DNA of 15,043 nucleotides from Thermoplasmata archaeon (GCA_021811635.1 JAJZNS010000063.1:1-15043), one strand, 5' to 3'; numbered from the stretch's first letter, positions 1 through 6,775 are shown. Notes: generated by a model not told the origin, from the letters alone. Numbers and translations: made by a program.

Positions 1-40
1 GGCAGAGGAAAAAAAAGAAACTGAATAAACTCTAAGAATT

Positions 41-94
41 TTGCTGAAAAATAAATAAAATTTTACATGAGCTGGAACCGGTCAGGATTCCAGC
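41..94 (-). terminator. Candidate terminator of the MFS pump gene
   Basis: On the minus strand, a 7-bp stem (gctggaa at 71-77 pairing with ttccagc at 88-94, 10-base loop) straddles the stop codon of the MFS gene. It is followed by a T-rich stretch complementary to bases 41-66. Archaeal RNA polymerase stops mainly at T-rich tracts, so the tract is the more important part. The hairpin and the T-richness are visible in the sequence; the termination role is inferred. Confidence 0.35.
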
Positions 95-1587
95 GCTGCC
101 TTCTCTGTCTGACCGACTGTTCCGGTTGTCTTTCCGGCATATTTATTCTTGCCGAGTACTTCCCTCGCCAGCAGCGTCATCAATGCTGCAACGATGAATG
201 AGGCTGCCGCTATTATAAAAATATATGTGTAGGCCATATGTGCAGGCATGATGTTTATAGAACTTCCCACAACATAGGATGCCGTGATTGTTGTCATGAT
301 CGATCCTGCAACCGGAGCGCCCACACTGCTTCCGACACTCCTGAAAGTTCCGTTCATTGCAGTTGCCAGCCCCATGTCCTTTGGATTCACGGTAAGGACT
401 ATCAGGTTTATCAGAGATGCGTTCAGCATCGCCAGGCCGGCTCCCGTGACGAACTCATACACCAGCATCTGCGTGAAGCTCTGCGAGATTGCCTCCAGCA
501 GGAACCCGACAGCGGAGAGTACAGATCCGAGTATTGCGAATGGTTTTACGCCAACCCTTGAGACATAGGCTCCCGTGATGGGGGCCAGCACGAGCATTCC
601 CAGTGCAAAGGGAACAAGAGCAATTCCCGTGGCAAGGATATCTTTTCCAAAGCCAGAAGGTTCCGGAAGGTCAAAACGATACGTGAGGGCCTGCATGGCA
701 AGAAACATCCCCATTCCGGATATTGACAGGACCACGTTTGCAACCATCACGTTTCTCTCGGACAGCAGTTTGAAGTTCAGTATTGCCTCACCTACACGCC
801 TTGAATAGCCAAGTTCGTAAATTGTCAACGGGAAAAGCAGTATGACTCCTGCCATAAAGAGAGCTATGGTGTCAAATGAGTACCAGCCCCAGGTCGGTGC
901 CTCCGAGAGGGCAAAGACAAAGGCTGCCAGGGCCGATCCCAGCATTGCGGCACCATAATAGTCAATTTTTGCATTCGGGCGCCTGAATCGTGATTCCTTT
1001 ATCACGATTATGGTGACAAGAGCAAGGGCTACGACAAATGGTATGGCAGTATGGTATGTCATTCGCCATCCAAAGTCATTCGATACCCACGATCCAAGGG
1101 GAAGGCTGATGGCGAACCCTGCACCGAACATTGCACTAATGATTGCCTGTGCCCTTGGTACAATTTCCTTGGGGAATTCCTCTCTTGCAAGGCTCATCCC
1201 AAGGGGCATGATTGTGAGCCCTATACCCTGTATGGTCCTTGATATTACCATGAAGGTGAAATTCGGCGAAAATCCGGTAACTGAGACCGCGATTGCGTAA
1301 ATTATCAGGACTATGGTAAGCATTCTCTTTTTGCCGTATATGTCCCCGAGTTTCCCGACTACTGGAGTCAGTGCCACTCCGCCCACAAGGTATGCTGACA
1401 GCAGTAGGCTGACCTGCGCAGATGTTACCTTGAAGTCATGTGCTATGGTTGGGAGCGAGGGCGTAAGCATGCCCTCTATATACATAACGATAAGAACAAG
1501 CCCTGCAAGTATAAGCATTACCCTGGTAGCGTATTTACTGTCGTATTCTGACATGCTTTTGTAATCAGCCGGTTGCGATTCGGTCAT
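82..1587 (-). CDS. DHA2-family MFS multidrug efflux pump (14 TM, EmrB/QacA-like)
   Basis: This is a 501-residue, strongly hydrophobic protein of the drug:proton antiporter type in the cytoplasmic membrane. About 14 membrane segments and the length fit the DHA2 (EmrB/QacA) branch rather than the 12-helix DHA1 branch. MFS motif A is present as GKLGDIYGKKR (78-88) in the loop between helices 2 and 3. The motif B arginine is R117 in SRTIQGIG, and motif C is seen in GAGFAISLPLGSW (155-167) followed by GWR. The start ATG overlaps the marR stop codon in an ATGA sequence and has a GGAAGGAT purine run just upstream, so translation is probably coupled to the regulator gene. Export of a toxic compound sensed by the MarR protein is the natural inference. 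The substrate cannot be told from the sequence. Confidence 0.9.
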   Translation of the reverse strand: MTESQPADYKSMSEYDSKYATRVMLILAGLVLIVMYIEGMLTPSLPTIAHDFKVTSAQVSLLLSAYLVGGVALTPVVGKLGDIYGKKRMLTIVLIIYAIAVSVTGFSPNFTFMVISRTIQGIGLTIMPLGMSLAREEFPKEIVPRAQAIISAMFGAGFAISLPLGSWVSNDFGWRMTYHTAIPFVVALALVTIIVIKESRFRRPNAKIDYYGAAMLGSALAAFVFALSEAPTWGWYSFDTIALFMAGVILLFPLTIYELGYSRRVGEAILNFKLLSERNVMVANVVLSISGMGMFLAMQALTYRFDLPEPSGFGKDILATGIALVPFALGMLVLAPITGAYVSRVGVKPFAILGSVLSAVGFLLEAISQSFTQMLVYEFVTGAGLAMLNASLINLIVLTVNPKDMGLATAMNGTFRSVGSSVGAPVAGSIMTTITASYVVGSSINIMPAHMAYTYIFIIAAASFIVAALMTLLAREVLGKNKYAGKTTGTVGQTEKAALES

Positions 1588-2093
1588 AATATATCCTTCC
1601 CTTTCCTGTCCGTGTTTTCCATGACTACTTTCCTGACCTTCAGGGCAAGACCGGAAAGTATTTTCCCGAGTTCGTTGAGCCTCAACTCGTCAGTGCCTTC
1701 CAGCATCCTGTCCATGAGCTTCATCTGGTATTTCTCCATCCTGGAGAATAATTCATGGCTCTTCTCGGTAAGCATGATTAATGTCCCCCTCCGGTCATTA
1801 GGATCCGGCTGCCGCCTTACCCATCCCTGGGATTCAAGGGTATCTGTCAGGCCAGTTACTGTGGGATTGCTGACCTTAAGGAAACCTGCCATTGTGGAGA
1901 GGTGCTGGGGACCATGCATGCCAATGTATTTCAGGAGGAAGTACTGGGGCATCACGAGGTTTTCTCCCCTGACGAGTTCCATCTGGAGAAACATTATCTC
2001 CTGGTGAAGCGCCTTCAGCCCTTCCGAGAAAGCCAATGCGTTTTTACCGGATGAAAATGGCTTCTGGCCATCAGGTGAATTATTAGCAGACAT
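1584..2093 (-). CDS. MarR-family winged-helix transcriptional regulator
   Basis: This 169-residue protein has MarR-family architecture. Helices at about 18-45 and 120-160 would form the dimer interface. The winged helix-turn-helix lies at about 60-110, with recognition-helix sequence SNPTVTGLTDTLESQGW (75-91) and a wing containing the family's D-x-R-R pattern (DPNDRR, 97-102). MarR proteins are usually dimeric repressors released by small phenolic or hydrophobic ligands. The gene is first in a two-gene operon with the efflux pump, the classical arrangement for a local, autoregulated repressor. A near-palindrome immediately upstream of the promoter (2129-2151) is the likely operator. A TATA-like CTTTAAGTA lies about 29 bases before the ATG and no ribosome-binding site is visible, so the mRNA has little or no leader. 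Confidence 0.9.
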   Translation of the reverse strand: MSANNSPDGQKPFSSGKNALAFSEGLKALHQEIMFLQMELVRGENLVMPQYFLLKYIGMHGPQHLSTMAGFLKVSNPTVTGLTDTLESQGWVRRQPDPNDRRGTLIMLTEKSHELFSRMEKYQMKLMDRMLEGTDELRLNELGKILSGLALKVRKVVMENTDRKGKDIL

Positions 2094-2117
2094 GAGTTCC
2101 GGTTAATTATTTAGGCA

Positions 2118-2126
2118 TACTTAAAG
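2118..2126 (-). promoter_or_regulatory. TATA-like box for the marR-MFS operon
   Basis: The minus-strand sequence CTTTAAGTA is centred about 29 bases upstream of the marR ATG. There is no Shine-Dalgarno sequence between it and the start, consistent with a leaderless or nearly leaderless transcript. Confidence 0.45.
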
Positions 2127-2128
2127 AT

Positions 2129-2151
2129 TTGTAATAGCTAACTATTTACAA
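2129..2151. promoter_or_regulatory. Candidate MarR operator (near-palindrome)
   Basis: The outer arms TTGTAA (2129-2134) and TTACAA (2146-2151) enclose a core AATAG-CTAA-CTATT (2133-2146). The site is symmetric apart from one extra base. It lies directly upstream of the marR TATA box, where bound repressor would block TBP/TFB. Size and symmetry suit a MarR dimer. The same 11-base half-site recurs at 6578-6588. The sequence symmetry is observed; binding by this MarR is inferred. Confidence 0.5.
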
Positions 2152-2162
2152 GTAAAACAACT

Positions 2163-2198
2163 ATTGGGCATATCGTATTAATGGGTGCCCAATTTTTT
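2163..2198 (+). terminator. Hairpin plus T-run ahead of the EamA gene (attenuator-like)
   Basis: A perfect 8-bp inverted repeat, ATTGGGCA (2163-2170) and TGCCCAAT (2186-2193), is separated by 15 bases. Its right arm runs directly into a run of six T (2193-2198) on the plus strand. The shape is that of an intrinsic terminator pointing towards the EamA gene, in an intergenic region where no plus-strand gene precedes it. It could attenuate a longer leader transcript or simply be an operator. Confidence 0.35.
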
Positions 2199-2260
2199 CC
2201 ATGGTGTTACGCGAAGCTTCAGGCTTCAAATTAATTACCGAGGTATGCATCCGATGAAAA

Positions 2261-3115
2261 ATGAAAGCCATCTGGTTTTTGATTCCATATGTGGTCTTCA
2301 CTTCCCTTTCATACTATTTCGCAAAGGATGGACTTTACTTTGCATCACCGTTCCTTTTCATGGGACTCAGGTATCTCATCGCAGGACTTATACTCCTGGC
2401 AGTTGCCAGGAAACTTGTGATAACAAGGAGTCTGATCTACCTTTCCATAATGACTGCTGCCAGCACAATGTTCTGGGCTTTTGGCCTGCTATACGTCTCG
2501 CCTTCCGAATCAGCTGTCCTGAGCTACTCCATGCCCCTATTCTCGCTTCCAATTGCATTCTTTATGGTCAGGGAAGAACCTTCGGCTATGGAACTCGCTG
2601 GCATAATTATAGGATTTTCAGGGATACTGATATACGGCTTTCCTCTGATCCACGGGTTCACAGCGCTGGGGGTTGTACTCACAGTAATCAATGCATTCTT
2701 CTGGGCAATGTTCACGGTTTTCTACAGAAAACTGAGAGATGAGGATCCCGTGAGCGTGAATGCATCGCAGTTTCTCATTGGGGCTGCAATAATGCTGGCC
2801 CTGTCCCCCCTGGGTTTCAGGCTGGATGTCACTGCATCCTTCGCTATTGATCTGATCTGGATGGCAACCCTCGGAGGCGCGGCCCAATTCCTTCTCTGGA
2901 ATTTCATGATACGCAGAAGCAGGGTCAACAGGATAACTGTGCTGGCATTCTCTGTGCCCATTTTTACCATGGCCCTTGGAGCTGTGATGGCAATGGCCGT
3001 TCCCGATCTCTTCTCCCTTGTCGGTGTTTCTGTTATGTTCACGGGAATAATTCTTTCAAGACTGAGGGGTGGCATATCATTCATTAAGTCCCATGACAAT
3101 GAAACGCAACATTAA
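2261..3115 (+). CDS. EamA/DMT-superfamily permease
   Basis: This 284-residue integral membrane protein has about 10 predicted helices arranged as two EamA repeats (roughly 5-125 and 135-268). The family signature occurs twice near the ends of the repeats: SYSMPLFSLPIAFFMVREEPS (88-108), then a helix with GIIIGFSGILIYG; and FSVPIFTMALGAVMAMAVPD (230-249), then GVSVMFTGIIL. DMT members export metabolites, amino acids or drugs; the substrate here is unknown. ATG 2261 is the first possible start, because an in-frame stop lies at 2255-2257. A weak AATTAATTA box lies about 27 bases upstream and a GAGGT purine run 16 bases upstream, so either start mode is possible. It is divergent from the marR operon and could share its control region. 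Confidence 0.88.
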   Translation: MKAIWFLIPYVVFTSLSYYFAKDGLYFASPFLFMGLRYLIAGLILLAVARKLVITRSLIYLSIMTAASTMFWAFGLLYVSPSESAVLSYSMPLFSLPIAFFMVREEPSAMELAGIIIGFSGILIYGFPLIHGFTALGVVLTVINAFFWAMFTVFYRKLRDEDPVSVNASQFLIGAAIMLALSPLGFRLDVTASFAIDLIWMATLGGAAQFLLWNFMIRRSRVNRITVLAFSVPIFTMALGAVMAMAVPDLFSLVGVSVMFTGIILSRLRGGISFIKSHDNETQH

Positions 3116-3126
3116 CTGTGGACAAT

Positions 3127-3165
3127 GAGTCTTTTTGGCAAAATCAGGTCTTTTACCTGTTTGAT
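3127..3165 (+). terminator. Candidate terminator after the EamA gene
   Basis: A small hairpin (CAGGT 3145-3149, ACCTG 3155-3159, loop CTTTT) lies between T-rich stretches (T5 within 3131-3135 and TTTGATT after the stem). It sits between the convergent EamA and zinc-ribbon genes. The structure is weak; the T tracts are the more plausible archaeal stop signal. Confidence 0.3.
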
Positions 3166-3198
3166 TATGAAAGTATTCTCAAATGTTGAAAAATGGAT

Positions 3199-3303
3199 TT
3201 AGTCGTATCCACATCCGCACTGTATAACCTCTATTTCGGACTCGTGTTCAGTTCCACATTTCCTGCAGACGTATTCAGTCATCTCCAGATTAGGCACCTC
3301 CAT
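3199..3303 (-). CDS. Small zinc-ribbon protein (34 aa)
   Basis: This small open reading frame encodes 34 residues, with a metal-binding arrangement CRKC (residues 13-16) and CGC (30-32) separated by an acidic stretch. That gives four cysteines in a CxxC...CxC layout, as in zinc-ribbon or rubredoxin-like knuckles. The start at 3303 is supported by a TATA-like ATTTATATT centred 25 bases upstream, which would place the transcript start on the A of the ATG (leaderless). A second in-frame ATG (3282) would give a 27-residue form with all cysteines kept. It is divergent from the Lrp gene. Function is unknown: small zinc ribbons of this size can bind nucleic acid or larger complexes. It is not recognisable as RNA polymerase subunit P, whose second knuckle is CxxC. 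Confidence 0.6.
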   Translation of the reverse strand: MEVPNLEMTEYVCRKCGTEHESEIEVIQCGCGYD

Positions 3304-3323
3304 AAATTAAGAGTAACAGGTGG

Positions 3324-3332
3324 AATATAAAT
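3324..3332 (-). promoter_or_regulatory. TATA-like box for the zinc-ribbon gene
   Basis: ATTTATATT on the minus strand is centred 25 bases upstream of ATG 3303. This is the spacing expected if transcription begins at the start codon. Confidence 0.55.
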
Positions 3333-3369
3333 TTTGCCGTAATGCGTTTCGGCATTTGCAGAACATTTT

Positions 3370-3438
3370 TCAAACTTGCTTCAGCTGAAGGGTATTTCAA
3401 GAGGTTTTAAGCTTCAATGCAACGCAGGCGAAGTTTGA
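3370..3438. repeat. Inverted repeats upstream of the Lrp promoter
   Basis: TCAAACTT (3370-3377) and its exact reverse complement AAGTTTGA (3431-3438) flank a 12-base perfect palindrome CTTCAGCTGAAG (3379-3390). They lie between the divergent zinc-ribbon and Lrp promoters, the inner arm ending about 22 bases before the Lrp TATA box. Lrp-family regulators often bind several spaced sites at their own promoters, so these are candidate autoregulatory sites. The role is inferred. Confidence 0.3.
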
Positions 3439-3460
3439 GTAGGCGACCAAACGCGATATA

Positions 3461-3469
3461 TTATATAAA
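3461..3469 (+). promoter_or_regulatory. TATA-like box for the Lrp gene
   Basis: TTATATAAA is centred 24 bases upstream of TTG 3489. Two ATGs (3478 and 3485) lie closer to it but are out of frame with the regulator. This box supports transcription starting at the TTG codon. Confidence 0.6.
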
Positions 3470-3488
3470 CTGAGATCATGACAAATGG

Positions 3489-3923
3489 TTGAAACCTTAC
3501 AAGATTGATGCACTCGATCTTACCATTATAGAAATGCTGGAAGAGGACTGCTCCCTCACCTACAATGAAATTGCCGAGAAAACCGGGAAGAACCTGTGGA
3601 CTGTTAGGGACAGGATGGTGTTGCTCAGGAAAAGGGAGATCATAAGAGGCTGCAGGGCAGACGTGGATTACTCAAAGCTGGGTTACGGATGCAGGGCTCT
3701 GATCAGCTTCAATGTGCCGGCGGAGAAGATCGATGCAATAGTGAGTTTCATAAGAACCCAGAAACGGATCAAGAAGCTTACTGTGACAACCGGGCAGAGA
3801 AGATTCATGATAGACATAATCGGGACTGATTGCGCTGAGATACGGGAATATGCAAGAAAAGTTCTACCCGACTACGGGATATACGACGTTGATCTTGAAG
3901 TCATTCTTGACCAGGTTCCATAG
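3489..3923 (+). CDS. Lrp/AsnC-family transcriptional regulator
   Basis: This 144-residue protein has the standard Lrp/AsnC (feast/famine) layout. An N-terminal helix-turn-helix spans about 5-52 (KIDALDLTIIEML, then LTYNEIAEKTGKNLWTVRDRM), with recognition helix NLWTVRDRMVLL. A linker (RGCRADVDYSKLGY) leads into a C-terminal RAM effector-binding domain (68-140) with the usual alternation of strands and helices. No ATG is available in frame before the HTH: the upstream frame is closed at 3471-3473. TTG 3489 gives the family's normal N terminus and fits a leaderless start from the TATA box at 3461. Lrp proteins are multimers that sense amino acids or related metabolites. The next two genes on the same strand, each with its own promoter, are possible targets. 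Confidence 0.9.
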   Translation: MKPYKIDALDLTIIEMLEEDCSLTYNEIAEKTGKNLWTVRDRMVLLRKREIIRGCRADVDYSKLGYGCRALISFNVPAEKIDAIVSFIRTQKRIKKLTVTTGQRRFMIDIIGTDCAEIREYARKVLPDYGIYDVDLEVILDQVP

Positions 3924-3987
3924 ATGTCAGAACCGTGGCAAATTTTGTACTGATGTGGACTTTATTCAACAAAAATTACGGCGATCG

Positions 3988-3996
3988 TTTATTAAA
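3988..3996 (+). promoter_or_regulatory. TATA-like box for the CMD-fold gene
   Basis: TTTATTAAA is centred 24 bases upstream of ATG 4016. No ribosome-binding site lies between them, implying a leaderless transcript separate from the Lrp gene. Confidence 0.5.
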
Positions 3997-4015
3997 ACAA
4001 TGCCCATAGTGAATT

Positions 4016-4768
4016 ATGAACAGAGACTTGGAAGAAATAAGGAGATTTGCAGTCTCCACGCTGGGCGAAATGCCCGAGGTAATAGAACTTATCGGCAATT
4101 TTAGCACTGAAATGGCGAAGGAACAGTTCAGGGAGAACTCAACGCTTTACCTTGGAAGAAAGAATGTTCCGAACAAGATACTTGCACTGATAGCCATGGG
4201 GGTATCTCTGGCGAATGGCCAGGAAAAGTCTTCCATGATACATTTTAAACTTGCGAGGAAGTTTGGAGCCGATCCCCTTGAGATAATCGATTCCCTTAAG
4301 GCAGCAAAAATGGCCCTGATGGCTTCCACGCTTTCCTCGATGAGTGCCATTTCCCCCGTAATAGAAAAGAATTTTCCGCAGCCTGTCAGCCAGGAGGTGG
4401 AGAAAATACTCAATAAGGTGAAAAAAGACTCTGGAATGGGTTTTTTGCCTGAAAACCTAAACGCAGTATCCAGGATATCATTCGACATCCTGAACGAGCA
4501 CCTCAAGGAGAAAATGGAACTGCTGTCGCCATATAAGCTGGATCAGAAATTCATGTTTCTCATATCGTTTGCAGTTAGCATTTCCATAAGATATGAGGAG
4601 TGCGCAATTGTGTACCTGAACCAGTTCATAAGGTTTGGAGGAACAGTGCCTGAAATGGAGGATGCAATTTCCATCGCCAGATTCATAACTGGCAACAGGG
4701 TCCTGACATCCGCCGTCCCGATTCTTAGAGCAATGGAAGCCATGAATACAGGCGAATTACCCAACTGA
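4016..4768 (+). CDS. Tandem carboxymuconolactone decarboxylase (CMD/AhpD-fold) domain protein
   Basis: These 250 residues appear to be two CMD/AhpD-like repeats. Repeat 1 (about 15-118) has the family helix as KILALIAMGVSLANGQ (54-69), followed by SSMIHFKLARKFGADPLEIIDSL. Repeat 2 (about 135-245) has KFMFLISFAVSISIRYEE, then CAIVYLNQFIRFGGTVPEMEDAI. Active AhpD-type domains carry a CxxC pair and a histidine four residues after the second cysteine. Repeat 1 keeps the histidine (H76) but has no cysteine. Repeat 2 has one cysteine (C196), the only one in the protein, and a tyrosine in place of the histidine. Peroxidase or thiol-disulfide chemistry is therefore unlikely. A structural, ligand-binding or decarboxylase-like role remains possible. 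The gene lies between the Lrp regulator and the TDT transporter. Confidence 0.65.
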   Translation: MNRDLEEIRRFAVSTLGEMPEVIELIGNFSTEMAKEQFRENSTLYLGRKNVPNKILALIAMGVSLANGQEKSSMIHFKLARKFGADPLEIIDSLKAAKMALMASTLSSMSAISPVIEKNFPQPVSQEVEKILNKVKKDSGMGFLPENLNAVSRISFDILNEHLKEKMELLSPYKLDQKFMFLISFAVSISIRYEECAIVYLNQFIRFGGTVPEMEDAISIARFITGNRVLTSAVPILRAMEAMNTGELPN

Positions 4769-4773
4769 TTTCC

Positions 4774-4783
4774 GGTATATTAT
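4774..4783 (+). promoter_or_regulatory. TATA-like box for the TDT gene
   Basis: GGTATATTAT just after the CMD gene stop codon is centred 20-25 bases ahead of ATG 4799. The transporter therefore probably has its own leaderless start as well as any read-through transcription. Confidence 0.45.
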
Positions 4784-4798
4784 GATGTACGTGATTCA

Positions 4799-5851
4799 AT
4801 GAAAAGCAGCACACTTAATCTTTTCGGATCGGAATGGTTCGGGATATCCATTTCAACCCTTGCACTGGCCCAGGTGTATATACTGATATTCGGGCTTACT
4901 GATATTTATGCATTTCACGAAACAGCCGAAGTAGTGATGATCATTGGATGGTCCATATTTGCCTTTATATTCATCCTCTGGGGAGCCAGGGCTATAAAAA
5001 CCGGGGAGAAGATTGTATCGCACTGGGATAACCTGACCAGGCTGAGCTTTCTTGCACTTATACCAATCGTTGGCTTCGTGGGTAACTATCAATTGATTTA
5101 TTTCTTCCGTATTTCGGCCCTTGCAGCAGAATTATCCCTGGCTAATTTCTATTTTGAGTATTTTCTTGCACTGATGCTTGGCGTCCTCCTTGGGTACCGA
5201 CTCTACACCAAGGAGATAAACCCGCGCGAAATGAACTATGCCATTGTGATTCCTCCACTGGCAATTGGAACGAGCGTTTTCCTTGCTCCTGAGCTCATGA
5301 GCTATTATGGTGGAGTGGAAAGCCAGTACTTATTTTTCTTCGTGGTTATGGGGCTTGGAATCTTCTTCTTCCTGTACATATTCATCGGATCACTTGCCCT
5401 TTCCGGTCATGTCGCAACCAAGATGCACGATGTCCTCCCTACTACTATGCTCCCGGTCGGGATTGCAAGTCTCATAGTTATAAACCTGTTTACGCTTTCT
5501 GGATCGGGAATAGTTGATCATCTCGGGGTTGGCCAGACAACTGTGAATCTTCTGTCCGTGATGCTCTGGGGCTTTGAAGTCTGGAACTTTCTCGTTGTAA
5601 CGATAATAATATTCACGAGACCGTCAAAGGGCAGTTTAAGCGTATGGGCATATGGTTTCCCACTTGGCCTCTTTGCAACATCCACGATAAAAATAATGGA
5701 CATCACCGGGTTTGGAGGACTGATATGGGCATTCACTGTAATTGCCATAGCCCTAAACGCTTTCTGGATATATGGATGGGTAAATACCGTATCGTTCCTC
5801 AGGGTAAAGCTTACAAACACAAAGGCAAGGAATCAGTCCAAAGGATCATAG
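4799..5851 (+). CDS. TDT/SLAC1-family C4-dicarboxylate or anion transporter
   Basis: This 350-residue membrane protein has about 10 predicted helices, the count and length of the TDT family (tellurite-resistance/dicarboxylate transporters, including the TehA and SLAC1 anion channels). The first helix begins with GSEWFGISISTLALAQ (10-25), matching the family's WF...GT opening. Other family-like segments are LPTTMLPVGIASLIVINL and LLSVMLWGFEVWNFLVV in the second half. A conserved gating phenylalanine is known from TehA and SLAC1, but I cannot place it without an alignment. Members move malate, sulfite, nitrate or chloride. The substrate here is open. There is no clear co-transcribed metabolic gene; the upstream CMD and Lrp genes are the only same-strand neighbours. 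Confidence 0.75.
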   Translation: MKSSTLNLFGSEWFGISISTLALAQVYILIFGLTDIYAFHETAEVVMIIGWSIFAFIFILWGARAIKTGEKIVSHWDNLTRLSFLALIPIVGFVGNYQLIYFFRISALAAELSLANFYFEYFLALMLGVLLGYRLYTKEINPREMNYAIVIPPLAIGTSVFLAPELMSYYGGVESQYLFFFVVMGLGIFFFLYIFIGSLALSGHVATKMHDVLPTTMLPVGIASLIVINLFTLSGSGIVDHLGVGQTTVNLLSVMLWGFEVWNFLVVTIIIFTRPSKGSLSVWAYGFPLGLFATSTIKIMDITGFGGLIWAFTVIAIALNAFWIYGWVNTVSFLRVKLTNTKARNQSKGS

Positions 5852-5974
5852 GCATATGCTGTGTCAACTTTGCAGAAATCCATAATTTCTAACTTTTGTG
5901 ATTACTTAATTATGAAGATGATAGGCCCCTGAAGAACCTAATAGAAACCTTAGATCAATCCAGGAGATGCTTGA

Positions 5975-5999
5975 TTATGGGCATAAACAAGACCCATAA
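5975..5999. terminator. Hairpin between convergent TDT and GrpB genes
   Basis: A 7-bp stem (TTATGGG 5975-5981, CCCATAA 5993-5999, 11-base loop) lies in the 159-base gap between the two gene ends. It could serve as a shared transcription end. No strong T tract follows on either strand, so support is weak. I see nothing else in this gap. Confidence 0.25.
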
Positions 6000-6010
6000 A
6001 TCCAGATCGC

Positions 6011-6550
6011 TCATTGGCCAGTATCCTCTCTCCCTGCTTCCCTGTACCATTTGATTGCCTCTTCCTGGATCTCCAATATCATAGTACCCTTTCCAGACTG
6101 GTAAGATTCGATGTCGTATGGATATTTCTCCGCAAGACGTGCCTTGAGTGTCCCGTACTTCTCCGCGGCCTGAGGATGTGCACGGAGATAATCTCTGAAG
6201 GCAATATGCCTCTCTATCTCGGAGTTTCCAATTTCAAATACGTGCACATGGTGGCTATGATCATCACCCACTGCCTTCTGGAAATATCTCCGACCAGGTA
6301 TGCCATTTTCGCCAAATGCAGCGTACCCGGCCTCTTCCATCGCTCCATTGAAACTGTCCACCTTGCTTATGTCCCTTACGGCGACAAGTATGTCTATAAT
6401 CGGCTTTGATTTCAGTCCTGGAACTGACGTACTACCTATGTGAAAGACGCCCAGTACCTCCTCTCCCAGCACTTCCCGGAGCAGATTTGCTTCTTCTCCA
6501 AATAGAACCTGATAATATTCTTCCCATGGTTTAACCCTGACCTTTCTCAT
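6011..6550 (-). CDS. GrpB-family (UPF0157) nucleotidyltransferase-fold protein
   Basis: This 179-residue protein consists of one GrpB domain. The hallmark HIGSTSVPGLKSKPIIDILV (37-56) supplies the glycine-serine and aspartate (D53) positions of the nucleotidyltransferase fold. It is followed by GRRYFQK, the histidine-rich HSHHVHVFE (98-106), and the family ending RHIAFRDYLRAHP...YGTLKARLAEKY. GrpB proteins occur alone or fused to CoaE or GNAT domains. Their biochemical role is poorly defined; nucleotidyl transfer is inferred from the fold. ATG 6550 lies 26 bases from a TTTAATAT box, suggesting a leaderless mRNA. The promoter carries an 11-base motif also found at the marR operator. Confidence 0.88.
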   Translation of the reverse strand: MRKVRVKPWEEYYQVLFGEEANLLREVLGEEVLGVFHIGSTSVPGLKSKPIIDILVAVRDISKVDSFNGAMEEAGYAAFGENGIPGRRYFQKAVGDDHSHHVHVFEIGNSEIERHIAFRDYLRAHPQAAEKYGTLKARLAEKYPYDIESYQSGKGTMILEIQEEAIKWYREAGREDTGQ

Positions 6551-6570
6551 CTAAAAACAATATTGTATCT

Positions 6571-6580
6571 GATATTAAAT
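6571..6580 (-). promoter_or_regulatory. TATA-like box for grpB
   Basis: ATTTAATATC on the minus strand is centred about 26 bases upstream of ATG 6550. The regulatory motif at 6578-6588 abuts and overlaps its upstream edge. Confidence 0.5.
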
Positions 6581-6621
6581 AGCTAACTGACCCCAAATAA
6601 AAGCTGTCTGGTCTAACTATT
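6578..6621. promoter_or_regulatory. marR-operator-like sites at the grpB promoter
   Basis: AATAGCTAACT (6578-6588) is identical to 11 bases of the candidate marR operator (2133-2143). CTAACTATT (6613-6621) is identical to its other half (2138-2146). The first overlaps the upstream edge of the grpB TATA box, as the operator sits upstream of the marR box. This suggests a shared regulator, but chance matches in AT-rich DNA are not excluded. Apart from these sites and the promoters, the 257-base gap 6551-6807 shows only a doubtful 35-codon reading frame. Confidence 0.35.
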
Positions 6622-6775
6622 GCCAGTTATTTGCCCCGACTAGAAGGGTTTCAATAGATGTGCCAATCAACCCTATATTTTGGCATTCTCTGCACTTGAA
6701 GTTTTTTTCTCCTGTCCCACGCATATAATGATGTTAGTATCCATTGGATCATATCAAGATCCGATCTCTGACAAA

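Noticed and set aside
2185..2742. 185-codon plus-strand reading frame overlapping the EamA gene
   Set aside because: It is out of frame with a clear membrane permease, has low-complexity, cysteine- and histidine-rich content without any family motif, and starts inside the hairpin region.
3199..3303. Zinc-ribbon protein as RNA polymerase subunit P (RpoP)
   Set aside because: RpoP has CxxC in both knuckles and a basic C terminus; this protein has CxC in the second knuckle and an acidic sequence.
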